A DNA stretch of 64,000 bases. Source: Sabethes cyaneus. Taxonomy: Eukaryota; Arthropoda; Insecta; Diptera; Culicidae. Below are positions 45,757-57,822 of this stretch, piece after piece; within the stretch, counting starts at the first letter, position 1; each line of letters opens with the position of its first letter. Under the pieces are notes generated by a model. It did not search any database and was not told the origin of the DNA. It saw only the letters and a program-made list of their open reading frames with translations. The DNA is taken from contig NC_071354.1 in the NCBI RefSeq assembly GCF_943734655.1, positions 78,219,838 through 78,283,837 of the forward strand, given 5' to 3'. The position numbers were made by a program, and so were the translations under genes.

Positions 45757-48700
45757 TAAAACAAACCTCTCAGTGGTTCTCAGCCTCTAACCCAGTAACT
45801 TCTATCCCTACCTCCTCGTGATACCAGCCGGGATACGAGCAACCATAGCGGAATTAGGGAACTAAACCCAGTGGAAACTAAGGTCTTATGCTGACATGGA
45901 AGGGGGAATCATTGTCCTCGTGTCAGTGTGGGACGCTAAACAGTACTGCCACGATGGTCTTCCGGTGACACAGGGGGTTGGTACAGGCTTACAAGCCATT
46001 CGTGAAGAATACCAGTAAGTAGGTACAGAAAGCATATAATATGAAGCTTATAATGAATACGGACCGGAACAATCGGTTTAGCCCAAGGCAACGAAAAAGG
46101 ACTAACGATTGGAAGCTTGGAACATGGAATTGCAAGATTCTCAATTTTCTGCGAAGTACCCGCGTTCTTTCTGACTTATTGGGGGCCAGTTCGACATTGT
46201 AGCGGCAGGAGGCATGCAGCAAAGGGTCTAGGGTACATTCATATAGAAATGGTCACACCATTTACCCGAGCTACGGCAATAAACACAAGCTGGGAGCAGC
46301 TTTTGTCGTGATGGGTGACATGCAAGAGCGCGTGATTGGGTGGTAACCAATCGACAGCCGTATGTGCAAGTTGAGTATTAAAGGTCGTTTCTTCACTATT
46401 AAGGGTAAGCGGGGCAAGACCGCCCACTTAAGCAAAACCACCTGTGTAAAAAAAAGTTGTAGCTCAATTTCTAATTTATCTGCTTTAAATGAACAAATGA
46501 TCTATTACCTACATGTAAAAAATAAAAACATAAATATCTGTAATGATTTTCTATTTTTTATTACGATTTGGAAACACGTCCAAAAAATAGAGTATTTTTT
46601 CCATGCGGGGTGAAACACGCCCACTAACGGGGTAAAACCGCCATAGCGTATAACTTTAACAATATTCAACCGATTTGAACGAAATTCCAATGCCACCGAA
46701 TCGTGAATTTATCTAATTTAAACACATTGAATCAGTTTGCCATCAAACAATATATGGATCCCCAAGATCCGCAATTTCGAAAGAGTGTCCGGCAACCACT
46801 CGTATTAGAAGAATATCAGTAATATAGGTACCAACAATCTTGAAATTGATACCGTGTAGTTTCCTTAGACAACAAGGTGGATCAGGTTAAGCATCCTGGA
46901 GCCAATCTTTAAGGACTAGAGAGAATCTAAGATAAAATATAACAATATGGGTATTAAAGTTCCTGCAATTGATCCGGTGGGTAATTTTTTGACATTTAAA
47001 ATTGTTCTGGTTGATAAACCAGATACATATTATTTTTGCATTGCTAAGAAAATTTGCTATATATTCATAAAAAAATGTTTATTCCATGATATTTGTTCCA
47101 AGAAGGAGGAATTATTGAAAAAAGCTATATCCGAGAAAACAAGAAAATGTCCATAGCACCCGCAGGGGAAATTGGCAAACCGTCTACCAGCTACAAGTTA
47201 AGCACATTTACATTGTTTTATGTAAATCTGAGATTCTTTGATCCAAACTATGCAATTATTTTAAAAATCTCCTTAACGCACTTGCATTTTGCACGACGAT
47301 CTTGCGCCGTTCGTTGTGGGCGGTTTTACCCCCAAATGACCGACTTACACATTTCACTATTTATTTCAACAAAACTGCATGAACAGTTACCTAATTTGGG
47401 TACTATCGGATGAAGACAGGATCAGAGATGCGATATGGGCTGGATTTACTAAAAGTTTCAACGTTTTGAATAAAATGAACCCTAAGTTCTGCGGGAACAA
47501 AATTATAAAAAACGTAAAGATTATAACGAAAAATCTGTTTTTATTTATTTCTCCGATAGTTTATACGATATTACTGTAAAAGGTATTGTAAAATATTGCG
47601 TACGCATTCAGTAATATGACTGTTATCAACATTTCACACCAATTTGAGCAAGGCCCTGTAAAATCATGGTGGGCGGTTTTACCCCGGCGGGCGTTGTTAC
47701 CCCGTTTACCCTTAGCATTATCAACGTGCATAGCCCAAGAAGCCCTAGAAAGTGAAGAGGACGATAAGAACACTTTTTACGCGCAGCTTGTGCGTGAATA
47801 CTACAACTACCCAAGACATGACGTCAAAATTGTCATCGGAGACCTCAACGCTCAGATTGACCAGGAGGAGGAATTCAGACCGGTTATTGGAATGTTCAGC
47901 GCACACTCGCTTGCGAACAAAAACGGCTATCCGCTTGTTGACTTTGCCACCTCTAAAATCGATTTCACTCGCAAATCGACCAGGTTTTGACTGATGGAAG
48001 ACACTTCTCGGATATCATCCACGTTAGAGCATCGATTCCACCACCTTTTGATAGTTCAAATGCGCCAAAGACTTCCCGTTGTTACCAACCTTTGGTACTA
48101 CGCTGCCGGGTGAGGGAGAGCTAAACGAAGTTCGTCTCGAGAACTGCTGGGATACAGCGCAGCAGAAGGTGCCATTGGGTTCGCTGAGAGTAGTCGACGT
48201 AACGACTGGTTTGACGAGGAATGCCAGAGAATTAGACAAGACAAGAAGAATGCAGCGCGGGAGTTGATGCTGCAGCAGGGAACCCATCAAAACGTGCTAC
48301 AATACAGACAGAAACGAAAACAGCAAACCCAGTTTTTACGCGATAAGAAGCGCGGCCTGGAAGAAATGGAGTGCGATGACATGGAACAACTGTATCGTTT
48401 TCAGGAAACGCGTAAATTCTATAAAAACTGAACGTATCCCGCAAAGGCTTTGTCCTGTGAGACGGAACATGTCGGGATAAAGAAGCAGGGAACTTGTCGG
48501 ATGAACGTGAGGTGATCGAAAGGTGGAAGCAGCACTACAATGAAAACCTGAATGACGCGGAGATGGAATACCCAGACAGCAAGAAGAATGGCTACACCAG
48601 TGCAGTGAACGATGGTGATGTACCGACCCCCACAATAGGTGAAGTGATCGAAGGTCAAGAACAACAAAGCAGCTGGTAAAGATGGCATCGCACCGGAGCT

Positions 48701-49690
48701 TATAAAGATGGGCCCGGATAGGATAAGCTGGCTCTGGGAAACCGAACAGCTACTGGAGGAGTGAAAGGAGGGAGTAATATGCTTAACGAGCGAACGACAA
48801 CGGACCCAATCTTTGTGCTATGACAGATTCTCCAAAAGTGTTGCGGATACCAAGTGCCTATGCACCATTTATTCATGATATCAAGGCCGCCTATGACACT
48901 ATTGACCGTGAAAAGCTAAGAAACATTATGGATGAAAACGACATTCCTGGGAAATTGACAAGACTGATTAAAGCCACGATGGACGGTGTTCGGTGTTGTG
49001 TGAGGATTTCGGGCGCGTTATCAAGCCCGTTTGCAATACGCAATGAACCACGACAGGGCGATGGTATTTCTGGTCTCCTGTTCAACATCACGTTACAAGG
49101 TGTTATGGAACGTGTGGGTTTTAACATGTGGGGCACGATCTTCAATAAATCTAGCCACTTTGTCTGCTTAACAGACGAAGTGCATATTGCCGAAAAAACG
49201 TTTCAGGCGGTTACTGAGCAGCATATCAAACTGAATCGTGAAGCAGTTAAGGTTGAATTAGTAATCAATACGTCTAAAACCAAGCACCTGTCAGCAGAAG
49301 TAACCGAGCGCGATCGACGTCACATAGGCAATAGACATCGCATAGACGTAGCGAGGTGATAGACAAACTTGTTTACCGAGGGTCATTGGCGTTGATGACA
49401 TCGGTTAACAACTGCAGCAGAGCAATACGCAGACGTATAATTGCCAGAAATCGTGCTTACTACGGACTCCACTAGACACTAAGGTCTGGTTAGCTTCACC
49501 CCCATACAATCTACAAAACGCTAATAAGACTGAGTCCTCTGAGGCACGATACGTGGACAGTGCTCGACGGGAACTTGAAAGCACTGGCCGTTTTTGAAGA
49601 TCGTGTGCTTAGGACCATTTTTGGCGATGTATGGAGGACAAGGATGAATTTTCGGGCTTGTTTTGGCGTCGTTGCCTCTAGTACCTGACA
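45757..49690 (+). pseudogene. RTE-like LINE, copy 2 (5' leader, endonuclease, linker, RT)
   Basis: 5' leader-like sequence (CAGTGGTTCTCAGCC, CCGGGATACGAGCAACCAT) is followed by the APE endonuclease: DWKLGTWNCKILNFL, then frames with LGAAFVVMGDMQERVIGW and MCKLSIKGRFFTI. A 1311-bp element interrupts here (46402-47712). SIINVHSP, DKNTFYAQLVREYYNYPRHD, VKIVIGDLNAQ and FRPVIGMFSAHSL follow. The linker has WFDEECQRIRQDKKNAARE, RKQQTQFLRDKKRG and EREVIERWKQHYNENLN. RT at 48820-49360 gives DIKAAYDTIDREKL, CCVRISGALSSPF, PRQGDGISGLLFNI and CLTDEVHIAEKTF, where the catalytic FADD has become LTDE. NRAYYGLH, VFEDRVLRTIFGDVW ends the copy. Inactive: frameshifts, lost catalytic Asp, insertion. Confidence 0.85.
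46402..47712. mobile_element. TA-flanked DNA element with CCGCCC-type terminal iterons
   Basis: Left AGGGTAAGCGGGGCAAGACC, right (reversed) AGGGTAAACGGGGTAACAAC, flanked by TA (46400-46401, 47713-47714). GGGGTAAAACCGCC-like sequence recurs inside (46628-46645, 47315-47335, 47668-47690). Removing the element and one TA restores the host endonuclease frame as GRFFTI|SIINVHSP, so the ends are exact. Interior frames (46947-47156 ending KKEELLKKAISEKTRK, 47093-47413) are not recognisable as transposase; a weak pogo-HTH resemblance is not enough. TA targets imply the Tc1/mariner/pogo superfamily. Confidence 0.85.
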
Positions 49691-50148
49691 GTTGTAAAAT
49701 AGACTTCACAGTGGTTCTCAGCCCTTTATCCAGCAACTCCTATCCCCACCGTGGCACCTGCCGGGATACGTGCAACATTAGAGGAGATCGAGTAACCAAC
49801 CATGGTGAAAACTGAAGTTATATATGGACAGGCAAGGAGTAATTTATGTGATTGCTGATTGTGAGCACAATAAGTAGCTCCATTGAGCATCTGTTGTCAT
49901 CTCAGCAGCGGATTCTACCAGCTTGACGTTTTCTCCATGCCTGCATTCTAGGTTAAGAACGGCTCACAACAGTGCCTGATCCAAAGCCAATGGCTGAATT
50001 TTATTGTGGAAATTAGTGCGAAAGATAAACAAAATTTGATTCGAAACATTCGGCATGAACAAAGGTGATGAAACGAGGTCATCGAATGGATGCTTGGTAC
50101 TAAGAACTGTAGATCGCTGAATTTCGTAGGTGGCGACTGGGTGCTACT

Positions 50149-51545
50149 ACCCAGAAAACCACAAATCGTATAATAATGTGTGAAAATCATCTTAAATATC
50201 GCTAAACAAACACGATATCGTACATAAAGCTTAATAAAGCGTACCCTAGTTTACATTTATTCGTACAAAATGATAGTAACTGATTCACATATGGTTTTCG
50301 TCACAGAATTGTATAGCATTATGGAACTAATCATGTTGAGTCGAATTTCGTCGTATACAAATACTTATGAATGTGAATTGTTTTCATTTAATTTGCAGTA
50401 CGTATATCGCCTCCAAAACAGTACGCATATGCTGGTTTCGTGCATCGAATGCGATTTTTCTAGATAGGGTAAGGACACTATAATTCGACCTATGAAACCG
50501 ACGCAAGGCTAACAAAATGCAATATATCGTCCAAATAGCGCCATTTTTTCGAAAATATGATAGAATAGTACAAAAGGATGTATATTCAATTAATATTTAA
50601 AAGGAAATAAGTGTACGATGCATATTTTTCATTCATTTTATTGTTTCAATTCAATATCCCATTGGGCTAATTTTCGACCCGTTGTTTTAGTTTTCGATCC
50701 TTGCGTCTTCTAATATTCGACCCAAGTACAAAGTAATGTATTTTTAAAGTCGAGGGTTGTTTAAATTGATGATGTTAATGCAAGAAAATAACTGCAACAT
50801 TTCTGTAATATCACTTTGGTATTATTTTTTTTAAAACTAAACCGTAGACCTTTTTTGTAAACTATTTCAATTACCCTTCTCATTTGAGCGAATAGATGCA
50901 AAATGTTTGAAATGCAATCCCGGAAAACGCCTGAAATCATACAATTATTTTCGGGTCTGGTTACTTTCCTTTTCCATGGCTTTTGAACGAGGTCGAAAAA
51001 TGAAACAAGCGTCTTTGAAAGCATAGAGCAGGCTGTTTCGACCGGTCGAAATCTAGAACACAAACAGTTTTGCGTTTCAATTTTCGTACTTTTTTAAATA
51101 TCTTTAATTACATCATAAAAAAACAAATATGCACTATAACAAAAGAAAATTGGTCAGAAATATTGCCTTTTCTATGTATAATAACATATTGTATGAATTC
51201 AGTGTCCTCTAATATACACAATTTATGGAAATTTTGATTTCGTATCTGTTTTCAGTAGACGAAAAGAAAACACTCGAACTCCAGTCCCAGCTTAAAAAAT
51301 TTGATTATTTGGACGTACAGACGCCTATTTTGGTGGGGTATTGCAAAATTTCTAGCAAAATAACAACCTTGACAATATCCTAAATAATAGCTTTTCTCTA
51401 CCTTTTTCTTAGGAATCTATTTGATGAATGTTTCAGCAGTGGGGCGAAAACTAGCACAGGGTCGAAAACTAGACCCCTTACCCTATATATCGGTACATAT
51501 ATCATATTTGTTACTTTGATATATGTACGAAAATGTTTGCTGGGT
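50149..51545. mobile_element. MITE of the ACCCAGCAAAC family, copy B, itself split
   Basis: Left ACCCAGAAAACCAC, right (reversed) ACCCAGCAAACATTTTCG. Without the 1017-bp element inside it (50467-51483) the core is about 380 bp. The part from 50360 to the right end is the inverse of copy A (34772-34960) with few differences. It lies inside the endonuclease region of RTE copy 3. Confidence 0.75.
50467..51483. mobile_element. 1017-bp TA-flanked element with TTCGACCC iterons
   Basis: Left GGGTAAGGACACTATAATTC then GACC, right (reversed) GGGTAAGGGGTCTAGTTTTC then GACCC, flanked by TA. TTCGACCC/GGGTCGAA-like motifs recur near 50675, 50695, 50715, 51455 and 51467. Removing it and one TA gives TCTAGATATATATCGG, identical to the uninterrupted copy A, so the boundaries are exact. 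A 100-codon minus-strand frame (51063-50761) is not recognisable. Tc1/mariner/pogo superfamily by target only. Confidence 0.85.
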
Positions 51546-53587
51546 AACAGCTTAAAAGCCTCGAATTTGTCGTTGTAGCTCTGCAGAATATCTGGCGCAA
51601 AGGATAGAACTTTTGTGAGATCTGCGATAGAAAGCACGAGTTTTATCAGAGCGGTAGCACTACCGACGAACTAGAAACGGGCTTTGTCATGTTGGGTAGA
51701 ATCGAAGACTATAGAACTCAAGACTGGGCATTCTGTCCAATCTCGACGGACAAGGTTAGTACGCTTTCTACGGATGACGATGGTAACTGTTAGGTTTTGT
51801 ATGTGCCACTACTCTAGCATCACAACTACACTGACATCATTGCGTCAACGTCAACCACATCAGCGTAACACGCATACATTCTTTAAGATGGCTAAGCAAT
51901 AGTAACTCCCTTGCGATAAGAGATGGTGCTTTGCTGTTTATATGCGAACCTTCTACTATACCCAGTATTGAGTTCTGGAGTCTTCGGTAGTATGCAAGAC
52001 CGCGTGATAGACTGGCGGTCTACCCGCATGAAGGTAGACCTGACAATTAGAAGGAAGCGTTCGACGCGCGACAGGAGCCAGTGTAGGAAACCTGTTCGCT
52101 ACAGGACATCAAGGTTGTCATCGAAAGAAAGCGATGTATAGACCGGTAATCGGTCCTCATAGACTGTGCGAACGAACGATAATGGCCAACGATGCACAAA
52201 CTTCGCAGCTTTCCGAGGCCTTTAGCTCAGAAGCTCTTTTTATCGCAAAGTTGACCATAATACTACCTGAAAAATGCCTGACCAATGAACATTTACCAAA
52301 ATCGATTATATTTTCGTTCGATTTTACGAACATCATTAACATTCGCTGATTCGCTTCTACTTGGAAACTAGGTGGTTCAACCCTCGAATACGGATACGCT
52401 CCGCCATGAGAGAGCCCGCAACCGCGGTGCAGACCAGCATGCGATGAATAGAAAAACAAGAGCATGAAAAAACTTTCTAAGCATTGCCAAGGGGGAAAAT
52501 TTGACCAAGTATAGACGAGCGCGGAATGAATTGTGAATGATCCTGAGGACGAAAAAGCGATTTCGGGAAGACAGGGCAGAAATCAAGAAGAGCTAGAACT
52601 GACTGGGATACACCTAAGTTCTATGAGAAGGTAAACCAAGATCTGGCGAGAAATTGGAGAGCTGAAGGCTAGCAGAGTCGTCAGAAAGAACCAACTCCTG
52701 GCAGATCTCTACAAAATCGGTTAGAAATTACTAGCAACGACAATTCATTGAATAACTTCAAAAATTTCGGAGAAGGACAAATTACCGGAGGAGTGGATAG
52801 AAGATGTGGTTTGTTCTATCTACAAACGGGTAATCGGATCAATCGCTGTTATTAGCACGACGGATCTTGTTACGAGCTTTCATAGAACTGTACTAAACAG
52901 GCCTCAAGAGGCTCGTGCTACTATGGATCAAATTTTCACACTTCGGCAAACTCTCCAGAAATGTCGGGAGTTCAACATGACAGCATACGATACAGTCGAG
53001 CGCGAAGAGCTATGGCAGTTAATGCACGAGGATGGGCTTTCGGAAAAAGTGACGCGGCTGATCAAGGCTACCCTGGAACACAAGAGATATACTAAGTGTG
53101 TGTTTCGGGGGCACTTTTAAATCCTTTCAGTCCTTTCACACCGAGGGTTGCGGTAAGAGGTAGGACGTACTAATGTGTGCAAAAGTAGCCAACTCCTAGG
53201 TTTCGTAGACAAGCTTGACATTATTTCAAGAAGTTTTGGGATAGCGGCAAGGAAGATTAGGCTAAAAATCAATACGTCGACTACTAAATATGTGAGCAAG
53301 TGTTATGATATAAACCACGAGTTGCAGGCACTACTTGGAGAGATTTCCTTCGTACACCTGGCGAAAATTGGGAGACTACAGAGGGCCGGCCAGGTCGCAA
53401 GGATGCTTTACGACTGTACAGTGAAATATGTTCTCTTCGAGAACCCCACCAGCACCAGAAATAGAGGCGCTCAACGGGCTATATGGCTCGACCAGGTTGA
53501 AGCTGACTTACGAGTTTCGAGACGCTCAGCGGAATGGCGATGAGTAGCCCAGGACCGAGTATAATGGAGACAAGTCTCCGGGAGATA

Positions 53588-53925
53588 CCATCTATATCGA
53601 TATTAAGGCTGTATTTGACCGAGTCGATCATTCCATTTTGGTGGCGAAGATTGCTCGACTGGGCGCTTCATTTAGCTTCGATGCGTGGCTTAAATCATAC
53701 CTGACTAACCGTTCTCTCACTGTGCAGATCGGAATTAAGTACCTCAAGGAAGCGATCTCGGACCACTGCTATTCTCTATATTTTTCAATGACATCTGCTT
53801 TGTTATCCCGCCCGGGTGCAGGTTGCTATATGCGGCCGACGTCAAACTATTTTTTGTGATACGATCCATAGCAGCCTGTATTAAACTGCGAAGTTATCGC
53901 GATGATTTGTTTGAATAGTGCTCCT
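53588..53925 (+). pseudogene. Jockey-type LINE reverse transcriptase fragment
   Basis: DIKAVFDRVDHSILVAKIAR, LGASFSFDAWLKSYL and TNRSLTVQIG run in one frame. After decay of the PQGS block and a frameshift, LLYAADVKLFFVIRSI shows the catalytic YADD changed to YAAD. It abuts the C-terminus of RTE copy 3. Confidence 0.8.
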
Positions 53926-56900
53926 GTAATGAGCGGAGTATTACTAAATGCTACATAATCCCTTGCACACGCAGAAATACATCCATTTTATAGGACTACA
54001 CTATTTCTGGTAAAAGTGGTCTCCCAGCCGCAGAATTAGTCATATATCGGTTACCACAACTAGTTTGTAACAACTGTGTTAGTGGTGGTATTGCTCACTT
54101 GTTCGCTCTGTTTTGGAAACTTCTGCAGAATTTTGGAATTTGGATAATATTTGGATAAGCAGAATAGGTCCACCGAGACTTCTTTTCATTTTCGGTTTTC
54201 AGAGTGATTCCTATACCTTTATACTATATATTAAAACCGGATGAGAAGGCTTATTAATTCAATGTTTATTGTTTAACTGTAAATGTGTGTGGTATAACTA
54301 AATGTTTGTAATCAAAAGTTTAAAGATGACAGGGTTTTAACGACCTCTTGAAGGTTGCATCTCAATGGGTTTTTCCTCATCCTACCACAAATTCATGAAC
54401 ACCAGATGATCAGATGAATTAAATAAGTAAATGAGATACCGGCTGTAAATGAAATTAGTTTTTGGAGATTACACTGTTTAGCCACGCCTGCGTTCCAAAT
54501 TTTCGTTGCTATTTACTCTTTATAAATCTTATAATTACTATGTTTATTTGGAAAATCACGAATGTAGCTTAAACATTTATTTAATTTATTTTGCAATATA
54601 TGTATTTTGGTAAAAATTCCTTACAATAAAACTTATAACTAAGAAGAATAAAGAAAAATAATCGCGCAACATTGAGTTCAATGTTGATTGCTCCTATTTG
54701 TTTATTGTTTGACAAATTTCTTTTTTATATTCTACAAAGAAAGTTGTTTCATGTTCTCAGCTTTTCGCCGATTTTTGCAGCCCACGCTCGGGGGAAGAGA
54801 TGCTAGGAAATCGCACCATAGCGCTAGTTTTATGGCATAAATTTACATCTCAACACAGTCACTGTTTCACATCAAAATATTCAATGTCATTTCCGACTCT
54901 GTATCCACTCTGGACAGATATCTCATCTCATCCGCTATAAAAGGAAAAGGCCCACTTGAAAGGAAGAAAAAAGAGAGAAAATGCTTCCGGGAATGGCCGA
55001 CCGACAGAACGACCGGCCCAGGAAAAACTTTATTCGACTGTCGAGAACCACACCACCATTTCACTGGGAACAGTAACAAAATGCTTGCCTATTATTTTGT
55101 CCCACTTGTTATCTGTCTTTGTCCTCTTTGTGCCACCGCCCGCCTATAAAGTGTAGTAGGCAGAACTCTAAAAAAAGGAAAAACATCACCACTCACGGAG
55201 CAACTTTTTTTTGTGTTTTTGTTTTGCCAAATGCCTAGCTTGCATTGAAAAACCAATAAAAGCAATATACCTGGTCTTGAAAAAGTTTAGTCAAAACCGC
55301 AGTTTCCATGAAAACTTCTTTGTTTGGTTATTCAAAATGATTTGATTTTCAGGAAATAAAGCTTGAAAATAAAAAATTTATTTAGCTCCACATTGCGGCA
55401 ATCGTGACATACGGAATAATTAAAATAAAAAGGTGTTGCTTGGATACTAATCTAAAATTTATTGTTTTCAGCACGTTCTCGCTTGAAGCGGATTAAAGTT
55501 AGCATACCCTCGTTCGTCCGAACTTTCTGCCGATGTTAGCGGAATTACTGCTCTGTCGTTATGAGGGATGAGGGACAAAAATGTCTGTCAGTAAACTCAT
55601 ACATATGACTCACTTCTACGCATCCCAATTTGATTGGTGCCCAGGTAGGGAGACGGACGGACGAGTTCTGTTGTAGAGCAAAATAAAAAGGTTCTCGCTG
55701 TTCAATGAGAACGTGAAGAATGAAAAGTTTATCTCGGTTTTTCCGGTCACACTTTGTTCCACCCAGCAGCAGCAGTAGCAGCAACAGCAATGGTCAGGAT
55801 CTGATAATCTTCCCAACACAAAAGGTTATCTTCACTACAAATAACGAATAAGAATAGAGATACTCAATCAGTGCTGTCCTTTTATCCTGTGGTGGTTACC
55901 TTGACAAGGAAAGAGCGATGATGGAGACGAAAAAAGTTTTTTTTCTTTCGATTTTTCCCTAGGTATTGTTAGGCGGAAAATTAAAACTTGTCAGAAATGG
56001 CAGATGCTGCAATTTCAAAAGAAGGAGGACAATATGGCGGAATGCTATCTGGCTCTTAAGATCTCGCGAATTGGTTAAACTAAAATCGTCATCAGAAAGC
56101 ACAAACCAGTGAACTAGACACTTACGTTGTGAAATATTAAGTCTCTAGGAGAAGAATTAATTTTAAAAAATCCCCTTCACTCATAGCTTGGTGTTATCAG
56201 GGGCAGGCGACGTGGATGGCCGGTATGATACTAGCAGCTTTAGAACGAAAGTTTGCAGAACCCATTGGATTAAATATGTTCTGTGACTTAACTAACTGAG
56301 ACATGAGTATCAATTTCCAGTCTATTCTGTGCGTGTAGGATCAGGTTCGCTTTGATATTGCCACTCAATCCCAGCTCTTTGTTTTGTGTTTGTTATCACC
56401 ACTGAGCTAGGATTACTGTCTTTATCAAGCATGGACATGAACTATTCTCTCATAGTATGGCTCCACTTCCTGTATTGTTGTCTCCCAATTTTCGAGATCA
56501 TTTTATTCTACCCCAACCTTCCACTTGTGCCAAATTGTACCGTCAAAGAGCGTTACCACTGTTTACAGGCTGCCAACATTGAATACGTCGTGATTTCTAC
56601 TGGGCTTACGAAGCTTTACGAAGAGTGTGTACAATTGGATAACCTTCCAATTTTGCCTAACAGTAAATCATCGTTTAACGTGCTACTGCTGCTTTTGTTT
56701 GTCTTCCGGCGTTGATGCACAGCAAGTTTGGTTTCGTAAAATGCCTCCCCGCCTTCGTATTCGCCATCGCCTTTTGTAGGCGGAAAATGGATTCGACGAC
56801 GGAACGGACCTTATGGTGTACGATGCTTACCTTACCTACCTGACGCGCTACTGCACAGCAAAGGCTATATTTTTTGGTTTTATATTCATCATTCTTGTCA

Positions 56901-57816
56901 CATCCCTGTTTACTTTTACGATGAGCTTCCTTTTTCGGTGATTCCGGTTTCTTTTTCCACCATACACTCGAGGGTTTACTGGCAAATCGTTCTCTGTCTT
57001 TTGATGAAATAATGTGGACACAATAGCAATCATGTTTTATAACAAAACGAAGCAAAAGGTGAAAAACTGAAATTGAGTTGCTTTTTTGGCGTATATTTTT
57101 TCATATTTTGCACCATTTAACTTATGGGTGCAAGATTGGCAATCAATCATTGATTGAAACATCATACCTTCTTCGTGCATAGATTTAAAAGATTTGAAAA
57201 ATGTGATCGTTCAGTTAAATTTATTGAAATTTGAATAAGAGAATTGTTTTGGAGAACTGAGTTTAATAAAATAATTCCCTTTTGTGTTCAATTTTGACAA
57301 AGTTTATTTAAAAATCAATAAGACCAATGTCAAAAATGTGCCAAAACTATGATCATTCAAAAACTAAATATATAGACACAACGCTTATTCCTAAACCGTG
57401 CCCGAACGAATATATAAAATAAAGTATATTTTTACCCAATATTTTGGCGAGATTTATAGGACACCCTTTAACGCGTTGCCTACGTCGGTATTTATTTTTA
57501 TTGAAGTGTGTTTTCTTTATCATGTTTTAAAAATAAAGCATTAGGATTTTCGAATATTTTTAACCTTTTTAGATTTTGCCGCTGCTAATTGAAAAACAAC
57601 CATGTGTCTACTTGTTTGTTAAAACAGAAGGAGGCGCCTGATTCAGTACGGTGGCAACATTCTTCTGCACGAAAACATAAAATTATTATAACTGTACATT
57701 ATTACAGGTGCTAGGTACTTATTTCGCACTTCAACGCTTCGAAATTGGTAATAAAAAAAATTGGCTGGAAAATTGAAATGAAAAAAAATAGAATAAATTC
57801 TGGCATTCTGGCATTG
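53926..57816. other. No recognised gene; one TATA-box-like site and a CAG repeat
   Basis: A strong TATA-like GCTATAAAAGGAAAAGG lies at about 54935. About 40 bp further on is AAAATGCTTCCGGGAATGG, which opens only about 31 codons. CAGCAGCAGCAGTAGCAGC lies at 55766-55785. Minus-strand frames at 55545-55819 (leucine or cysteine runs) are translations of that repeat. Open frames at 56386-56715 (+) and 56675-57055 (-) lack ATG starts and recognised domains. A promoter near 54935 is possible but nothing confirms it. Confidence 0.3.
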
Positions 57817-57822
57817 CACTGT

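Larger units (their letters stand above)
49691..53573 (+). pseudogene. RTE-like LINE, copy 3 (5' leader to C-terminus, heavily decayed)
   Basis: Begins with the same 5' leader as copy 2 (CAGTGGTTCTCAGCC, CTGCCGGGATACGTGCAAC) directly after copy 2 ends. Endonuclease scraps: STTDELETGFVMLG (about 51645), MQDRVIDWRSTR (51995), then DIKVVIE. The pre-RT region has WEEWIEDVVCSIYK-like sequence near 52790. RT has ATMDQIFTLRQTLQKCREFN, AYDTVEREELWQLMHEDGL and VTRLIKATLE. The catalytic block reads LLGFVDKLDIISRSFG, with FADD replaced by FVDK. The C-terminus is complete: HLAKIGRLQRAGQVARM, VLFENPTSTRNRGAQRA, WLDQVEADLR, VAQDRV. A MITE with its own insertion splits the endonuclease region. Confidence 0.75.

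Noticed and set aside
55545..55819. Leucine-rich and cysteine-rich minus-strand ORFs resembling signal peptides
   Set aside because: The runs are translations of a short CAG/CTG repeat, and the frames lack ATG starts.
56675..57055. 126-codon minus-strand ORF, basic, as a host gene
   Set aside because: No ATG at the start, no recognised domain and no splice support. Left as unassigned.
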